DNA of 64,000 nt from Rothia sp. (in: high G+C Gram-positive bacteria) (lineage in GTDB: Bacteria > Actinomycetota > Actinomycetes > Actinomycetales > Micrococcaceae), in assembly GCA_030524105.1 (NCBI GenBank), contig JAUNHE010000006.1, forward strand, positions 62,001 to 126,000. The letters are read 5' to 3'. A program made the translations under genes and the position numbers. Each line of letters begins with the position of its first letter. Position 1 is the first letter of the stretch. Of the stretch, positions 33,329-42,500 are shown piece after piece. The notes beneath the pieces are model-generated. The model did no database searches, was not told the origin of the DNA, and was given only the letters and a program-made list of their open reading frames with translations.

Positions 33329-34766
33329 TACCCCGTCAGCTTCGGAGGCCCAGCTGCCTCCCCTCACTACTGGCCCCCATCAAAAGCGGCTGGGAACAGT
33401 AGCTATTGTTGCCACACTCGGTGGTCTGCTTTTTGGTTACGATACCGGCGTTATTAACGGCGCTATTAATCCTATGGCAGAAGAACTGGGTTTGCAGGCC
33501 TCGGGAATTGGTATTGTTACTTCCTCCCTGCTTGTAGCTGCCGCCGTTGGTGCACTGTCTATTGGCAAGCTTTCGGACGCCTGGGGCAGGCGAAAAACTA
33601 TTCTGCTGCTAGCTACCATCTTTTTTTGTGGCGCCCTGCTCTGCGCCCTAGCTCCCGGCTTAGGGGTGCTTATCCTGGGCCGTATCCTTCTAGGCATAGG
33701 TGTGGGCGGAGCCTCTACGGTAGTACCGGTTTTTCTGGCCGAAATGGCCCCCTATGAAATCCGCGGCTCACTCTCTGGCCGTAATGAGCTCATGATTGTG
33801 GTTGGCCAGCTGGCCGCTTTTGTGGTTAACGCTATTCTGGGAACCACCCTGGGCCATCACGAGCATGTCTGGCGCTACATGCTTTCTATTTGTGCCCTGC
33901 CGGCTATTTTTCTTTTTCTTGGCATGCTGCGCATGCCTGAGTCGCCGCGCTGGCTGCTGGCCCATGGCCAGGCAGACCAAGCTCTAGCCGTGCTCAAAAC
34001 TATTCGTTCACCCGAGCGGGCCCAGGCTGAGGTACGCGATATTGAACGCACCCTCCGGTCTGAGCAGACTCTGGTTTCTCCCTCGCTAGCCTCTATCCTT
34101 ACTGACAAGTGGGTGCTGCGGATTCTTTTGGTGGGTATTTCCCTGGCTGTTTTCCAGCAGTTTACCGGCATCAATTCCATCATGTACTACGGCACTGTGG
34201 TGCTTGAGGACGCCGGCTTTTCTGCCAATGCTGCCCTGATTGCCAATACCGCCAACGGCGTCATTGCTGTGGTTGGAGCTTTTATTGCCTTGTGGATGAT
34301 GGAACGTATTAATCGCAGAACAACCATCATTACCGGCTACGTCCTGGTCACTCTGCTGCACTTGCTGGTGGGCTTAGGATCCTTACTGCTGCCGCAAAGC
34401 TCTGCCCTTCGCCCCTGGATCTTGCTGGTGCTGATTGTTGCTTTTGTTGGCTCTATGCAGACCTTCCTCAACGTGGCAACCTGGGTGCTGCTGTCCGAGA
34501 TCTTTCCCCAGCAGATTCGCGCCTTTGGTGTGGGCATCTCGGTCTTTTGTATGTGGATGGTTAACGCCGGCATTGCCTTTGCCTTCCCGATTGCCCTAGA
34601 GAAGGTTGGCCTTAACAGCACCTTCTTTACTTTTGCTGCTATCAACGCTCTTGCTGTGCTGATCATGTTTAAGTTCCTCCCCGAGACCCGGGGTAAGACC
34701 CTTGAAGAAGTGGAGGTAGGGGTCACAACCGGAGCTATTTACATTGTTAAAGGTAAAGCTGACTAG
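33315..34766 (+). CDS. iolT: MFS sugar-porter family myo-inositol transporter
   Basis: This 483-residue, 12-helix sugar porter has GGLLFGYDTGVINGA in helix 1, the motif-A loop GKLSDAWGRRK, PESPRWLL before the central loop, QQFTGINSIMYYG in helix 7 and PETRGKTLEE at the end. These are the standard sugar-porter signatures and match IolT-type H+/inositol symporters. The start at 33315 is preceded by AAGGAG inside the end of iolH. Its place as last gene of the iolH operon points to myo-inositol uptake. Confidence 0.9.
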   Translation: MMSGNTPSASEAQLPPLTTGPHQKRLGTVAIVATLGGLLFGYDTGVINGAINPMAEELGLQASGIGIVTSSLLVAAAVGALSIGKLSDAWGRRKTILLLATIFFCGALLCALAPGLGVLILGRILLGIGVGGASTVVPVFLAEMAPYEIRGSLSGRNELMIVVGQLAAFVVNAILGTTLGHHEHVWRYMLSICALPAIFLFLGMLRMPESPRWLLAHGQADQALAVLKTIRSPERAQAEVRDIERTLRSEQTLVSPSLASILTDKWVLRILLVGISLAVFQQFTGINSIMYYGTVVLEDAGFSANAALIANTANGVIAVVGAFIALWMMERINRRTTIITGYVLVTLLHLLVGLGSLLLPQSSALRPWILLVLIVAFVGSMQTFLNVATWVLLSEIFPQQIRAFGVGISVFCMWMVNAGIAFAFPIALEKVGLNSTFFTFAAINALAVLIMFKFLPETRGKTLEEVEVGVTTGAIYIVKGKAD

Positions 34767-34785
34767 GTTGCTTTCTTAATTACAA

Positions 34786-34829
34786 GGTTGGGGGGTGCGC
34801 TAGCCGTCAGGTAGCGCACCCCCCCAACC
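34786..34829. terminator. Strong hairpin between convergent iolT and oxidoreductase genes
   Basis: A near-perfect 17-bp stem (GGTTGGGGGGTGCGCTA with its complement, one bulged C) encloses a nine-base loop. Neither side has a T-tract, so termination may be factor-assisted; it serves both directions by position. Confidence 0.7.
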
Positions 34830-34857
34830 ATTGCCCTAGCTAACCTAGCTATGACGG

Positions 34858-36051
34858 CTACTTGCCCACCTCTACTTCTGCTCCTTTTTGGTTGGCTGAA
34901 CTAACGATAGCCTCAATAACCTTGAGGGTATGCAGGCCGTCAGCAAAGCGAGCGCAGGGTTGTAGGTGATTGCTGATCCCGGCTATTTCTTCTAGAAAGG
35001 CCCTGCACTGGTAGGCAAAATTCTGGCTGTAGGTGTAGCCGTTGCCGGGTGCATCCATGGCCATACTGTTTAGGTAGTGCGGAGTATGGTCGTTGATGAC
35101 TACTGTGCGGGGCCCCGTATAGCCGGCAGGTGCGCTAGCATCTGAGTAGCTGAATTCTGCTGGTCGCAGCATGGTAAATTCTGCGGCTGCCTGGGGCCCG
35201 TAGATGCTGTAGCTTTGGCCGTTGGGGTTGCCAAAGGCCACTCGCGAGACGGTGTAGGTTCCTACTGCTCCGTTTTCAAATTGGCAGGTGAAGGTCGCGG
35301 TATCTTCGTTTTCTACTGCCTGGGTTTCGGAGGAGAGCTCCGCGTGAGCGTGCCCAACGACTGCCCCTAGGGGCAGGTAGCGTTGCTTGATCAGGGTAGA
35401 AAAGTAGGCTCCTCTAACCTTGCTAATGGGGCCGTTAAAAAATTCGCCGGTGTCAATAAGGTGTACCCCTAGATCTCCTAGGGCCCCGGAGCCCGGCCCG
35501 CCCTGGTAGCGCCAGCTCATGGGTGCCTTGGGGTCGCAGGAGTAGTCACAGAGGTAGTTGGCAATAAAGTTAGAGACGGGGCCAAATTCACCTCGGTCAA
35601 GTTTGCTTTTAATGGCGAGCAGGGCTGGGGTCCGTCGTACCGTGTAGCCTACCGAGGTTAAGAGTTTTTGGCCGTACTTTTTTTCTAATTCCACCATGGC
35701 TTGGGCGTCTTCTACCGATCCCGCCAGGGGTTTTTCGCAGAGCACGTGTTTGCCAGCTTCTAGCAGACCGGCTGCAATAGGCAGGTGCAGGGCATTGCCC
35801 ACCACAATGGAAACGGCATCTATCTGTGGGTCTTGGGCAACCTGGGTCCAGTCTCCGTATACTTTTTCAAATCCGTAGCGGGCGGCAACCTCTTCTGCCA
35901 GGGGCAGGTTGGCGTCTGCAATAGCTGCCAGGCGAATGGATGGCAAGGTTTTGTCTCTTTGAATGGCAGAGGCCATCCGGTAGCCATAGGCGTGGCCTTG
36001 GCCTGCCATGCCGGCACCGATGACGGCTACTGAGATCTGGTCTTGGGCCAT
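34858..36051 (-). CDS. Gfo/Idh/MocA-family oxidoreductase (second inositol-type dehydrogenase)
   Basis: This 397-residue protein has VAVIGAGMAGQGHA (Rossmann, 9-22), VLCEKPLAG with the catalytic Lys and ALGDLGVHLIDT with the catalytic Asp/His. It belongs to the sugar/inositol dehydrogenase family but has a longer N-terminal part than IolG. An exact IolR-like site lies 58 bp upstream, so it is probably in the inositol regulon. It may act on scyllo-inositol, another isomer or an inosose. The substrate cannot be told from sequence. Confidence 0.85.
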   Translation of the reverse strand: MAQDQISVAVIGAGMAGQGHAYGYRMASAIQRDKTLPSIRLAAIADANLPLAEEVAARYGFEKVYGDWTQVAQDPQIDAVSIVVGNALHLPIAAGLLEAGKHVLCEKPLAGSVEDAQAMVELEKKYGQKLLTSVGYTVRRTPALLAIKSKLDRGEFGPVSNFIANYLCDYSCDPKAPMSWRYQGGPGSGALGDLGVHLIDTGEFFNGPISKVRGAYFSTLIKQRYLPLGAVVGHAHAELSSETQAVENEDTATFTCQFENGAVGTYTVSRVAFGNPNGQSYSIYGPQAAAEFTMLRPAEFSYSDASAPAGYTGPRTVVINDHTPHYLNSMAMDAPGNGYTYSQNFAYQCRAFLEEIAGISNHLQPCARFADGLHTLKVIEAIVSSANQKGAEVEVGK

Positions 36052-36108
36052 ATGCTTGCCTTTCTAGGGTGAGCCACCGTCCGGTGTGCTTCCAGACGGC
36101 AGAAGTTT

Positions 36109-36118
36109 TGTTAGGACA
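36109..36118 (-). promoter_or_regulatory. Candidate IolR operator 5
   Basis: On the minus strand this reads TGTCCTAACA, an exact fit to the C. glutamicum IolR consensus KGWCHTRACA as I remember it. It is 58 bp upstream of the Gfo/Idh oxidoreductase. Confidence 0.65.
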
Positions 36119-36190
36119 TTAATATGTTTTCACATTATGTGGGCCTGGGGTAGTTTTTCTTTGAATGTTTCGCTCGGCTGCCGGCTGGAT

Positions 36191-36925
36191 TTATCGCAGT
36201 AAGTAGAGGGCTCCAGCCAAGGTAAGCAGGATAATAAGTTTATTAAAAACTTCCTGTTCGATGCGGGCTGCCCAGTAGTAGCCTAAGGCTCCGCCGGCTA
36301 GTACCAGTGGGGCTAGGACGGCGTCGACCAGGATTACCTCCTGGTTGATTAAGCCTAGGCTTAAGGAAAAGGGAAGTTTTAGCAGGTTCATGCTGGCAAA
36401 GAACCAAGCGGCTGTGCCCAGGAAGGCTGGCAGGTCGAACCGTCGGGCAAGAAAATAGAGGCTCATGACGGGTCCGCCGGCATTGGCCAGCATGCTGCTG
36501 AAGCCACCCAGGCTGCCATAAACCCAGGTCAGAACCTGGGCTGGCTTTTGTTTCTTGCGTTTTGGCAGCAGAGTAAACAGCATAAGGGCCAAAAGGAGCA
36601 GGCCAATACTGCGCCGCACCTGCTGGTCTTGGGCTAGGTGCAGGAAGAGCGCCCCTAGAGCCAGCCCTAGCAGAACAGCAGGAATCATGCGGATCAGGCT
36701 GGGCCAGTGGGCACTACGACGATAAGCGGCCAGGGCCATGCCATCGCCTAAAATAAGCAGCAGGAGCAAGGCCCCGGTAGAAATCTTTGCCGGCATTATG
36801 CCGGCAAAGATGGCCACCGATACGGTATTGACCCCGGGCAGGAGAGTTTTGGACAGGCCCACCAGAAAGGCGGCTAAGCCTAATCCCAGCCAGGCCAGCA
36901 GTGGGTAGGTGCTGAGGGTGAGCAT
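36191..36925 (-). CDS. TauE/SafE-family membrane permease
   Basis: The 244-residue protein has eight or so transmembrane helices and the two-repeat layout of the TauE/SafE (sulfite exporter) family, with GLSKTLLPGVNTVSV near the first repeat and GGFSSMLANAGGPVMSLY starting the second. It lies 15 bp after iolB on the same strand, so it is likely transcribed with iolR and iolB. Family members export organic or sulfur anions; an export role in inositol metabolism is not established, and its presence here may be incidental. Confidence 0.82.
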   Translation of the reverse strand: MLTLSTYPLLAWLGLGLAAFLVGLSKTLLPGVNTVSVAIFAGIMPAKISTGALLLLLILGDGMALAAYRRSAHWPSLIRMIPAVLLGLALGALFLHLAQDQQVRRSIGLLLLALMLFTLLPKRKKQKPAQVLTWVYGSLGGFSSMLANAGGPVMSLYFLARRFDLPAFLGTAAWFFASMNLLKLPFSLSLGLINQEVILVDAVLAPLVLAGGALGYYWAARIEQEVFNKLIILLTLAGALYLLR

Positions 36926-36940
36926 AGGATAAAAATAGCC

Positions 36941-37831
36941 CTAACCCCCAAAAGGCAGCCTGGGATCAATCTGCTGCTCCTGCCAGGTCTGACGAACCCA
37001 GCCGTGGTGGGGATCATCGCTGATAAGCCACTGGCGTACCCGGCTGGGGCCAGCCATTACATTCAAATAGTAGAGGTCATAACCCGGGGCAGCCATAGCC
37101 GGTCCGTGCCAGCCGTAGGGAACTAGCACTACATCGCCGGTGCGTACTTCCGCAGTCACGTCAATAGGCCGCTGGTCCGAGGCGTACACCCGCTGGTATC
37201 CCACCGCATCCTGTGCCTCCTCTGGCGCATCGGCCACCGGACGAGTCTCAAAATAATAGATCTCCTCTAAGGCAGACTCCCCTTCCTGCTCCACATCGTG
37301 CTTATGCGGCGGGTAAGAAGACCAATTACCGGCCGGGGTAAGTACCTCACACACAATAAAACGGTCCGCCTCTAAAGTTGCCGGTGTACCAAAATTATGG
37401 ACCTGACGAGAGCATAGCCCCGCTCCCCGCAGCTCAACAGGAATCTCATCCCGCCTGATGTGGCGTACCGGGTAATCCACAGCCGCTGGAGCAGAAGCAA
37501 GGGCGCAGCGCACACCGGCCTGGCCCGTCACCTCTACACTCCGCCCTACACCGGTGTAGAGCACATCCGCCGGGCCAGCAAAAACAGAGCTTCTGCCCTG
37601 CAGCTGGTAGGTCTTACCCTCCACCGTCACCTCTAGGTCACCGGTGAGCGGAATAATAATGCGTTCCTCAGCTGCGGCAGCCAAGACCAGCGGTTGCTGC
37701 CCCAAGGTAGCGGTCCTTATGCCGGTGTACTGCCAGCCTTCAACCTTAAGAACAGAATCGTGAGCCCCCAAGGACAGGTCCCAGCCCGGCTGGGCAGCCG
37801 TGCCTGCCGGATAAAACCATTGCTGTGCCAT
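36941..37831 (-). CDS. iolB: 5-deoxy-glucuronate isomerase
   Basis: This 296-residue protein is a bicupin of normal IolB length. The metal site is visible as PPHKHD followed by ALEEIYYFE, with a late PYGWHGP motif. IolB isomerises 5-deoxy-glucuronate to 2-deoxy-5-keto-gluconate, the substrate of IolC. ATG at 37831 has AAGGAG upstream. The gene is only 18 bp after iolR and 15 bp before the TauE-type permease gene, so it is expressed from the autoregulated iolR promoter rather than from the iolC operon. Confidence 0.93.
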   Translation of the reverse strand: MAQQWFYPAGTAAQPGWDLSLGAHDSVLKVEGWQYTGIRTATLGQQPLVLAAAAEERIIIPLTGDLEVTVEGKTYQLQGRSSVFAGPADVLYTGVGRSVEVTGQAGVRCALASAPAAVDYPVRHIRRDEIPVELRGAGLCSRQVHNFGTPATLEADRFIVCEVLTPAGNWSSYPPHKHDVEQEGESALEEIYYFETRPVADAPEEAQDAVGYQRVYASDQRPIDVTAEVRTGDVVLVPYGWHGPAMAAPGYDLYYLNVMAGPSRVRQWLISDDPHHGWVRQTWQEQQIDPRLPFGG

Positions 37832-37849
37832 TAGCTTCTCCTTACAAAA

Positions 37850-38593
37850 CTAGTTGGATAAAGTCATTTCAAATGAATACAAATCTGCTCGGTAGACGTG
37901 ACTACCCGTCTCAACCCGAACCCCTACATCGTTCATGGCTGTCCGTTCCATGGTCAGCAAAGGGGCACCCGGCCTCGTCTCCAGCTCTGCAGCCTGGAAA
38001 GCATCAGCAACCGTAGCCCCCACTTTTTGGTGGGCCAGAGAAAAAATAACCCCAAAAGAACGCAGGACATCGTAGAGTCCCTGCTGCTCCAAGGAACCCG
38101 CGCTAATGGCTCCCACCGAAACCGGAATCCAGTTTTCCATCAGGGCCAGGGGGGTGGCATTCTCGTAGCGTACCCGCACCAGGTGGTAAACCTGTCGGTC
38201 CTTATCCAGCTGCAGCTGCTGGGCAATTTTCTCATCAGCTTCAAGAGTCTCAAAGGTAATTAACCTGGTAGAAGGGCTAATACCGCTGCGCTGCAAGTCC
38301 GTATACAGCGATGACAAACTCAGAGGTCGTCGAATCTCACTGGAAACCACCTGGGTGCCAACCCCACGTTTACGAACCAAGAGTCCACTGCGAACCAACT
38401 CATCCATCGCTTTGCGCACCGTTGGCCTGGAGAGGTGTAGGCGGGAGGCTATCTCAAGCTCGTTGGGCAGCATAGAACCGGTGGGGATCTCACCAGAAGC
38501 AATACACTTGTTGATGCCGTCCACCAGCTGGTGGTACAGGGGCACGGGGGACGAGCGGTCAATCTGAACCAGTGGAAAAGCAGAGGAGGACAT
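37850..38593 (-). CDS. iolR: GntR/HutC-family regulator, probable inositol repressor IolR
   Basis: The 247-residue protein has an N-terminal winged HTH (PNELEIASRLHLSRPTVRKA, about 42-61) and a C-terminal UTRA ligand-binding domain with the family end MERTAMNDVG. The next gene in its operon is iolB. A TGTCCTAACA site, matching the C. glutamicum IolR consensus as remembered, lies 36 bp upstream, and related sites precede all iol transcription units in the window. It most likely represses them and is released by an inositol intermediate. The symbol is by context; a phylogenetic check has not been done. Confidence 0.82.
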   Translation of the reverse strand: MSSSAFPLVQIDRSSPVPLYHQLVDGINKCIASGEIPTGSMLPNELEIASRLHLSRPTVRKAMDELVRSGLLVRKRGVGTQVVSSEIRRPLSLSSLYTDLQRSGISPSTRLITFETLEADEKIAQQLQLDKDRQVYHLVRVRYENATPLALMENWIPVSVGAISAGSLEQQGLYDVLRSFGVIFSLAHQKVGATVADAFQAAELETRPGAPLLTMERTAMNDVGVRVETGSHVYRADLYSFEMTLSN

Positions 38594-38628
38594 GGTTTAC
38601 CTTGTACATTCACAACTATATGTCTGTT

Positions 38629-38638
38629 TGTTAGGACA
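38629..38638 (-). promoter_or_regulatory. Candidate IolR operator 6 (autoregulation)
   Basis: TGTCCTAACA on the minus strand, 36 bp upstream of iolR. It sits in TATGTC-N10-GACATA, a 6-bp inverted repeat (38619-38640). Confidence 0.68.
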
Positions 38639-38849
38639 TACCAAGTCTAGTGTACTTGCTGACCAGCACCAAGAATTTCACTCCTTCCTTCCGCTTAGGG
38701 TCGGTAAATGTCCAATAAATGTCAGCGGTCTCAGCAAATTTCCAGCAGCAGCCCGGCTTAACCTTGCCCACCTAAAAGAGCCTACAGTCATAAAAACGAG
38801 TAAACTTAGCTGCGGCAGGAAAACCCAGCAAGGCTAAGGAACCTTTCTC

Positions 38850-39563
38850 ATGAAGCACACACCGCACATTAACCCTAATGGTGCACCTATTGCAGAAACC
38901 GTCCTCCTACCCGGAGATCCCCTCAGGGCACAGTTTATTGCAGAAAACTATCTCGAGGACATTCAAAAATTTAATGCTGTCCGTAATATGTTTGGCTTCA
39001 CCGGAACCTACCAAGGTCAGCAGGTTTCGGTCATGGGAACGGGCATGGGTATTCCTTCAGCCAGCCTCTATGCCTGGGAACTTATCCATATCTTTGGGGC
39101 AAAACACCTTATCAGAGTAGGTTCTTGCGGTGCACTACAGCCTCAGCTAGACCTCTACGATATCGTGGTAGCAGCCTCAGCTTCCACAGACTCAAACTTC
39201 CTGAGCCAGTATAAATTGCCCGGCAGCTATAGCCCCACCGCCTCCTGGAATCTGCTCCAGGCCCTAGCCCAGGAAGCCAGTAAGCAGTCAAAGTCCCTAC
39301 ACGTCGGCAACATTCTTTCCTCCGACGTCTTCTACCGTTTTGATCCAAGTGACGACAAAAAATGGGCAGATATGGGCGTACTGGCCGTAGAAATGGAAAG
39401 CGCAGGCATCTACGCAACAGCAGCCCAGGCCGGGGTAGAAGCCCTGGGAGTCTTCACTGTTTCAGATCACATCTTTAAAGGCAGTAAAACCAGCAGCGAA
39501 GAGCGGCAGACAGCCTTCACCAGCATGCTGGAACTAGTGCTCCCCATAGCGGTACAGCACTAG
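38850..39563 (+). CDS. deoD: Purine nucleoside phosphorylase, DeoD type
   Basis: This 237-residue protein matches hexameric bacterial purine nucleoside phosphorylase in length. Motifs include LPGDPLRAQFIAENYL (phosphate and base site), GMGIPSASLYAWEL, RVGSCGAL, GNILSSDVFY, VEMESAGIYATA (ribose-binding Met-Glu-Ser) and SDH near the C-terminus. It cleaves purine (deoxy)nucleosides with phosphate in salvage. It is a single gene between the iolR promoter and the convergent glutamate dehydrogenase gene, with no nucleoside operon partner in view. Confidence 0.93.
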   Translation: MKHTPHINPNGAPIAETVLLPGDPLRAQFIAENYLEDIQKFNAVRNMFGFTGTYQGQQVSVMGTGMGIPSASLYAWELIHIFGAKHLIRVGSCGALQPQLDLYDIVVAASASTDSNFLSQYKLPGSYSPTASWNLLQALAQEASKQSKSLHVGNILSSDVFYRFDPSDDKKWADMGVLAVEMESAGIYATAAQAGVEALGVFTVSDHIFKGSKTSSEERQTAFTSMLELVLPIAVQH

Positions 39564-39581
39564 GTCCAGCAACCGTCTCTC

Positions 39582-42500
39582 CTAGTGTACGGCGCCGCGT
39601 AGCACCCGCAAGGCTACCTGCAAAACAGCCAGTCGTGGGTGCTGCCCGGCTGGCAGCTGCTGCTGGGCAAGCGAATCCAGCATGGCATCCACCCTGCCCA
39701 TGCGCACCGGGTGGTCCTGCAACCAGGCGGTCAAATGGCTATCCGCTTCTGCAACCGAAGTCGGAACCTGGGCTAACTGCTGATCCGTTACCACCTTCAG
39801 GGCCAAGGCTGCTGCCACTTCGTAGAGGTCATCACGCAAGGCAGAGCGCGCCAGGGTCTCCCAGCGATCGGTACGCGGCAGACGGGAGATAAGGGTGAGG
39901 ATTGTGTCAATCCCAAACCGGTCGTAAACCGAGAAGTAGATATAGGCAACCTTATCAACGTCCAGTTCGTAGGCTTGGGCTGTGCGCACCACGTCCATGA
40001 GGGCAAAGCCTTCAAAGCTGCGGATCCATACCGTCAGCAAATCTTCGGGTATGCCCCACTCTTCGGCCTGCTGGCGTAGGGCTCGCACCCGCCTCCTCGA
40101 ATCGTCCGAGAGATACTCTGGCAGGTTACGGCGTAGCCTGATAACACCCCTGTAGCGGTCAATAGTTTGCTCAATAGGTTCAGCCGTTACAACGTGCCCC
40201 TCGGCAATGAGCCAACGGGACAACCGGTCAAGTACCCGCTGCCAGTCCCTAATAATGGCTTGCCAACCCGCTAGAGGAATGGCTGGGCTAAGCTCCCGGT
40301 GAATCTTAGCTGCCTTGTCAATATCAAAAAGTTCCCGGGAGACAATAAAGGCACGGGCAATAGCGGCAACAGGAGCCCCCGTTTCTTCTTGCACCCTAAA
40401 CACATGGGTAATACCGGCCCTGTCCACCAGTTCATTGGCAACCCTGGTGCAAATAATTTCTTGGCGCAAAGGATGGTTAACAATCTGATCAGGAAACTGC
40501 TCTACCAAGGCCGGTGGGAAGTAATCCCGCAGCACCCGCTCTAGGTAGGGATCTTCAGCAAAATCAGTTTTCTCCAGCTCTTCAGTTAAAGAAATTTTTA
40601 CGTAAGCTGCCAGTACCGATAGCTCCGGGCTGGTCAGGGTAATACCGGTCTTATCAAACCGTTCTAAGATATCTTGGTCGCTGGGGATAAACTCCACCTC
40701 ACGAACCAGCCCAGCTCTTTCTTCTAGGTCATGGATTAAGCGAATATAGGCGCTTACCCCGGGAATAACACCGTGCCGCTCAGCCTGCAGAAGCACGTTC
40801 TGTTCCAGGTTAGTCTCTAGGACTTGCCGGCCAACATCTTCCCGGTGGGATTCAATAAAGTTAGCTCGCTCATCCTCGGCCAGTGCCCCTTCGGCTACGA
40901 GTCGGTCAACCAGAATTTTTATGTTTACTTCCCGGTCTGAGGTCTCTACCCCGGCGGAGTTATCAATAGCGTCAGTATTCAGAAGGACGCCGGCTTCGGC
41001 AGCCTCAATACGGCCTAGCTGGGTCATGCCCAGGTTGCCGCCTTCACCAATGATGCTAGCCCGCACGTCTTTACCGTCAATACGCAGGCCGTCATTAGCC
41101 CTGTCTCCCACCTGGGCATGATTTTCGCTAGAGGCTTTAATGTAGGTGCCAATGCCGCCGTTATAAATCACGTCCACCGGAGCTTTAAGGATGGCAGAAA
41201 TGAGCTCATGGGGGGTAAGCTCCGTCAGATCTGCAGAGAGGTCCAAGGCCTGACGAACTTGGGGGCTAATTTTAATGGACTTAACCCCGCGTGAATAAAC
41301 ACCGCCGCCTTCTGAAATAAGCTGCGGGTTATAGTCCTGCCAGGAGGACCGGGGTAGCTGATAAAGCCGCACCCGCTCAGCAAAAGAGACCTCCGGGTCC
41401 GGGTTCGGGTCGAGGAAAATATCCCGATGGTCAAAGGCTGCTACCAGCTTGCACACTTTTGAACGCATCAGCCCGTTACCAAAGACATCTCCACTCATGT
41501 CTCCAATACCAACTAGGCTAAAGGGATCGGTGTAGATATCTTTGCCCAGTTCGGCAAAATGACGTTTCACAGACTCCCAGGCGCCGCGTGCTGTGATTCC
41601 CATGGCCTTGTGGTCGTAACCCACTGACCCACCGGAGGCAAAAGCGTCTCCTAACCAAAACTGGTATTCTGCACTAATCTGGTTGGCGATATCCGAGAAG
41701 GCCGCGGTTCCCTTATCGGCGGCAACAACCAGGTAGTAGTCGTCGCCATCGCGGGCGATGACTCCTTCCGGTCTGCTAACTTTTTGGCTGGCATCTTGGG
41801 CTAGACAGAGATTATCTGTCACCGACAGCAGGGCCCGAATAAATATTTTGTAGGCTTCGCGGCCTTCTTCTAGCCAGCCTTCTCTGTCCTGGCTGGGATC
41901 TGGCAGCTGTTTAGGAAAGAATCCTCCCTTAGCGCCGGTAGGAATAATAACCGCATTCTTAACCATTTGTGCTTTGACCAAGCCCAAGACTTCTGTTCGA
42001 AAGTCTTCGCGCCGGTCTGACCAGCGTAAGCCACCTCGGGCAATGCTGCCAAAACGCAGGTGAACACCTTCCACGCGGGGTGAATAAACAAATATTTCGA
42101 ATTTAGGGTGGGGCAGGGGCGCAAAATCAATCTGATCTACTGCAATTTTGAGGGCCAGGGCCTGATCGGGCAGGTAGGCGTTGGTCCGCAGGGTTGCTGC
42201 TATGACAGTTGCCATGGACCGCATAAAGCGGTCTGCATCAAGGGTAGGGATTTTTCCGAGTTCTGTGTCCAGCTCACGCTGAATCTGTTTCCTCTTGCCT
42301 TCGCGTTCCTCCTGGCTCTTAAACTGAGCTGCTGGATCAAAGCTAGTTCTAAAAAATTCTATGAGTAGCCGGGTAGCTTGGGGGTGGGCTAGCAGGGTAT
42401 CGGACATAAATTCTGGGGTGAATCCCCGCCCTAGCTGGGTTAGATAATGGGTGTAAGCCCTCAAAACGCTAACGTCTTTCCAGCTGAGGTTTTCTGCCAC

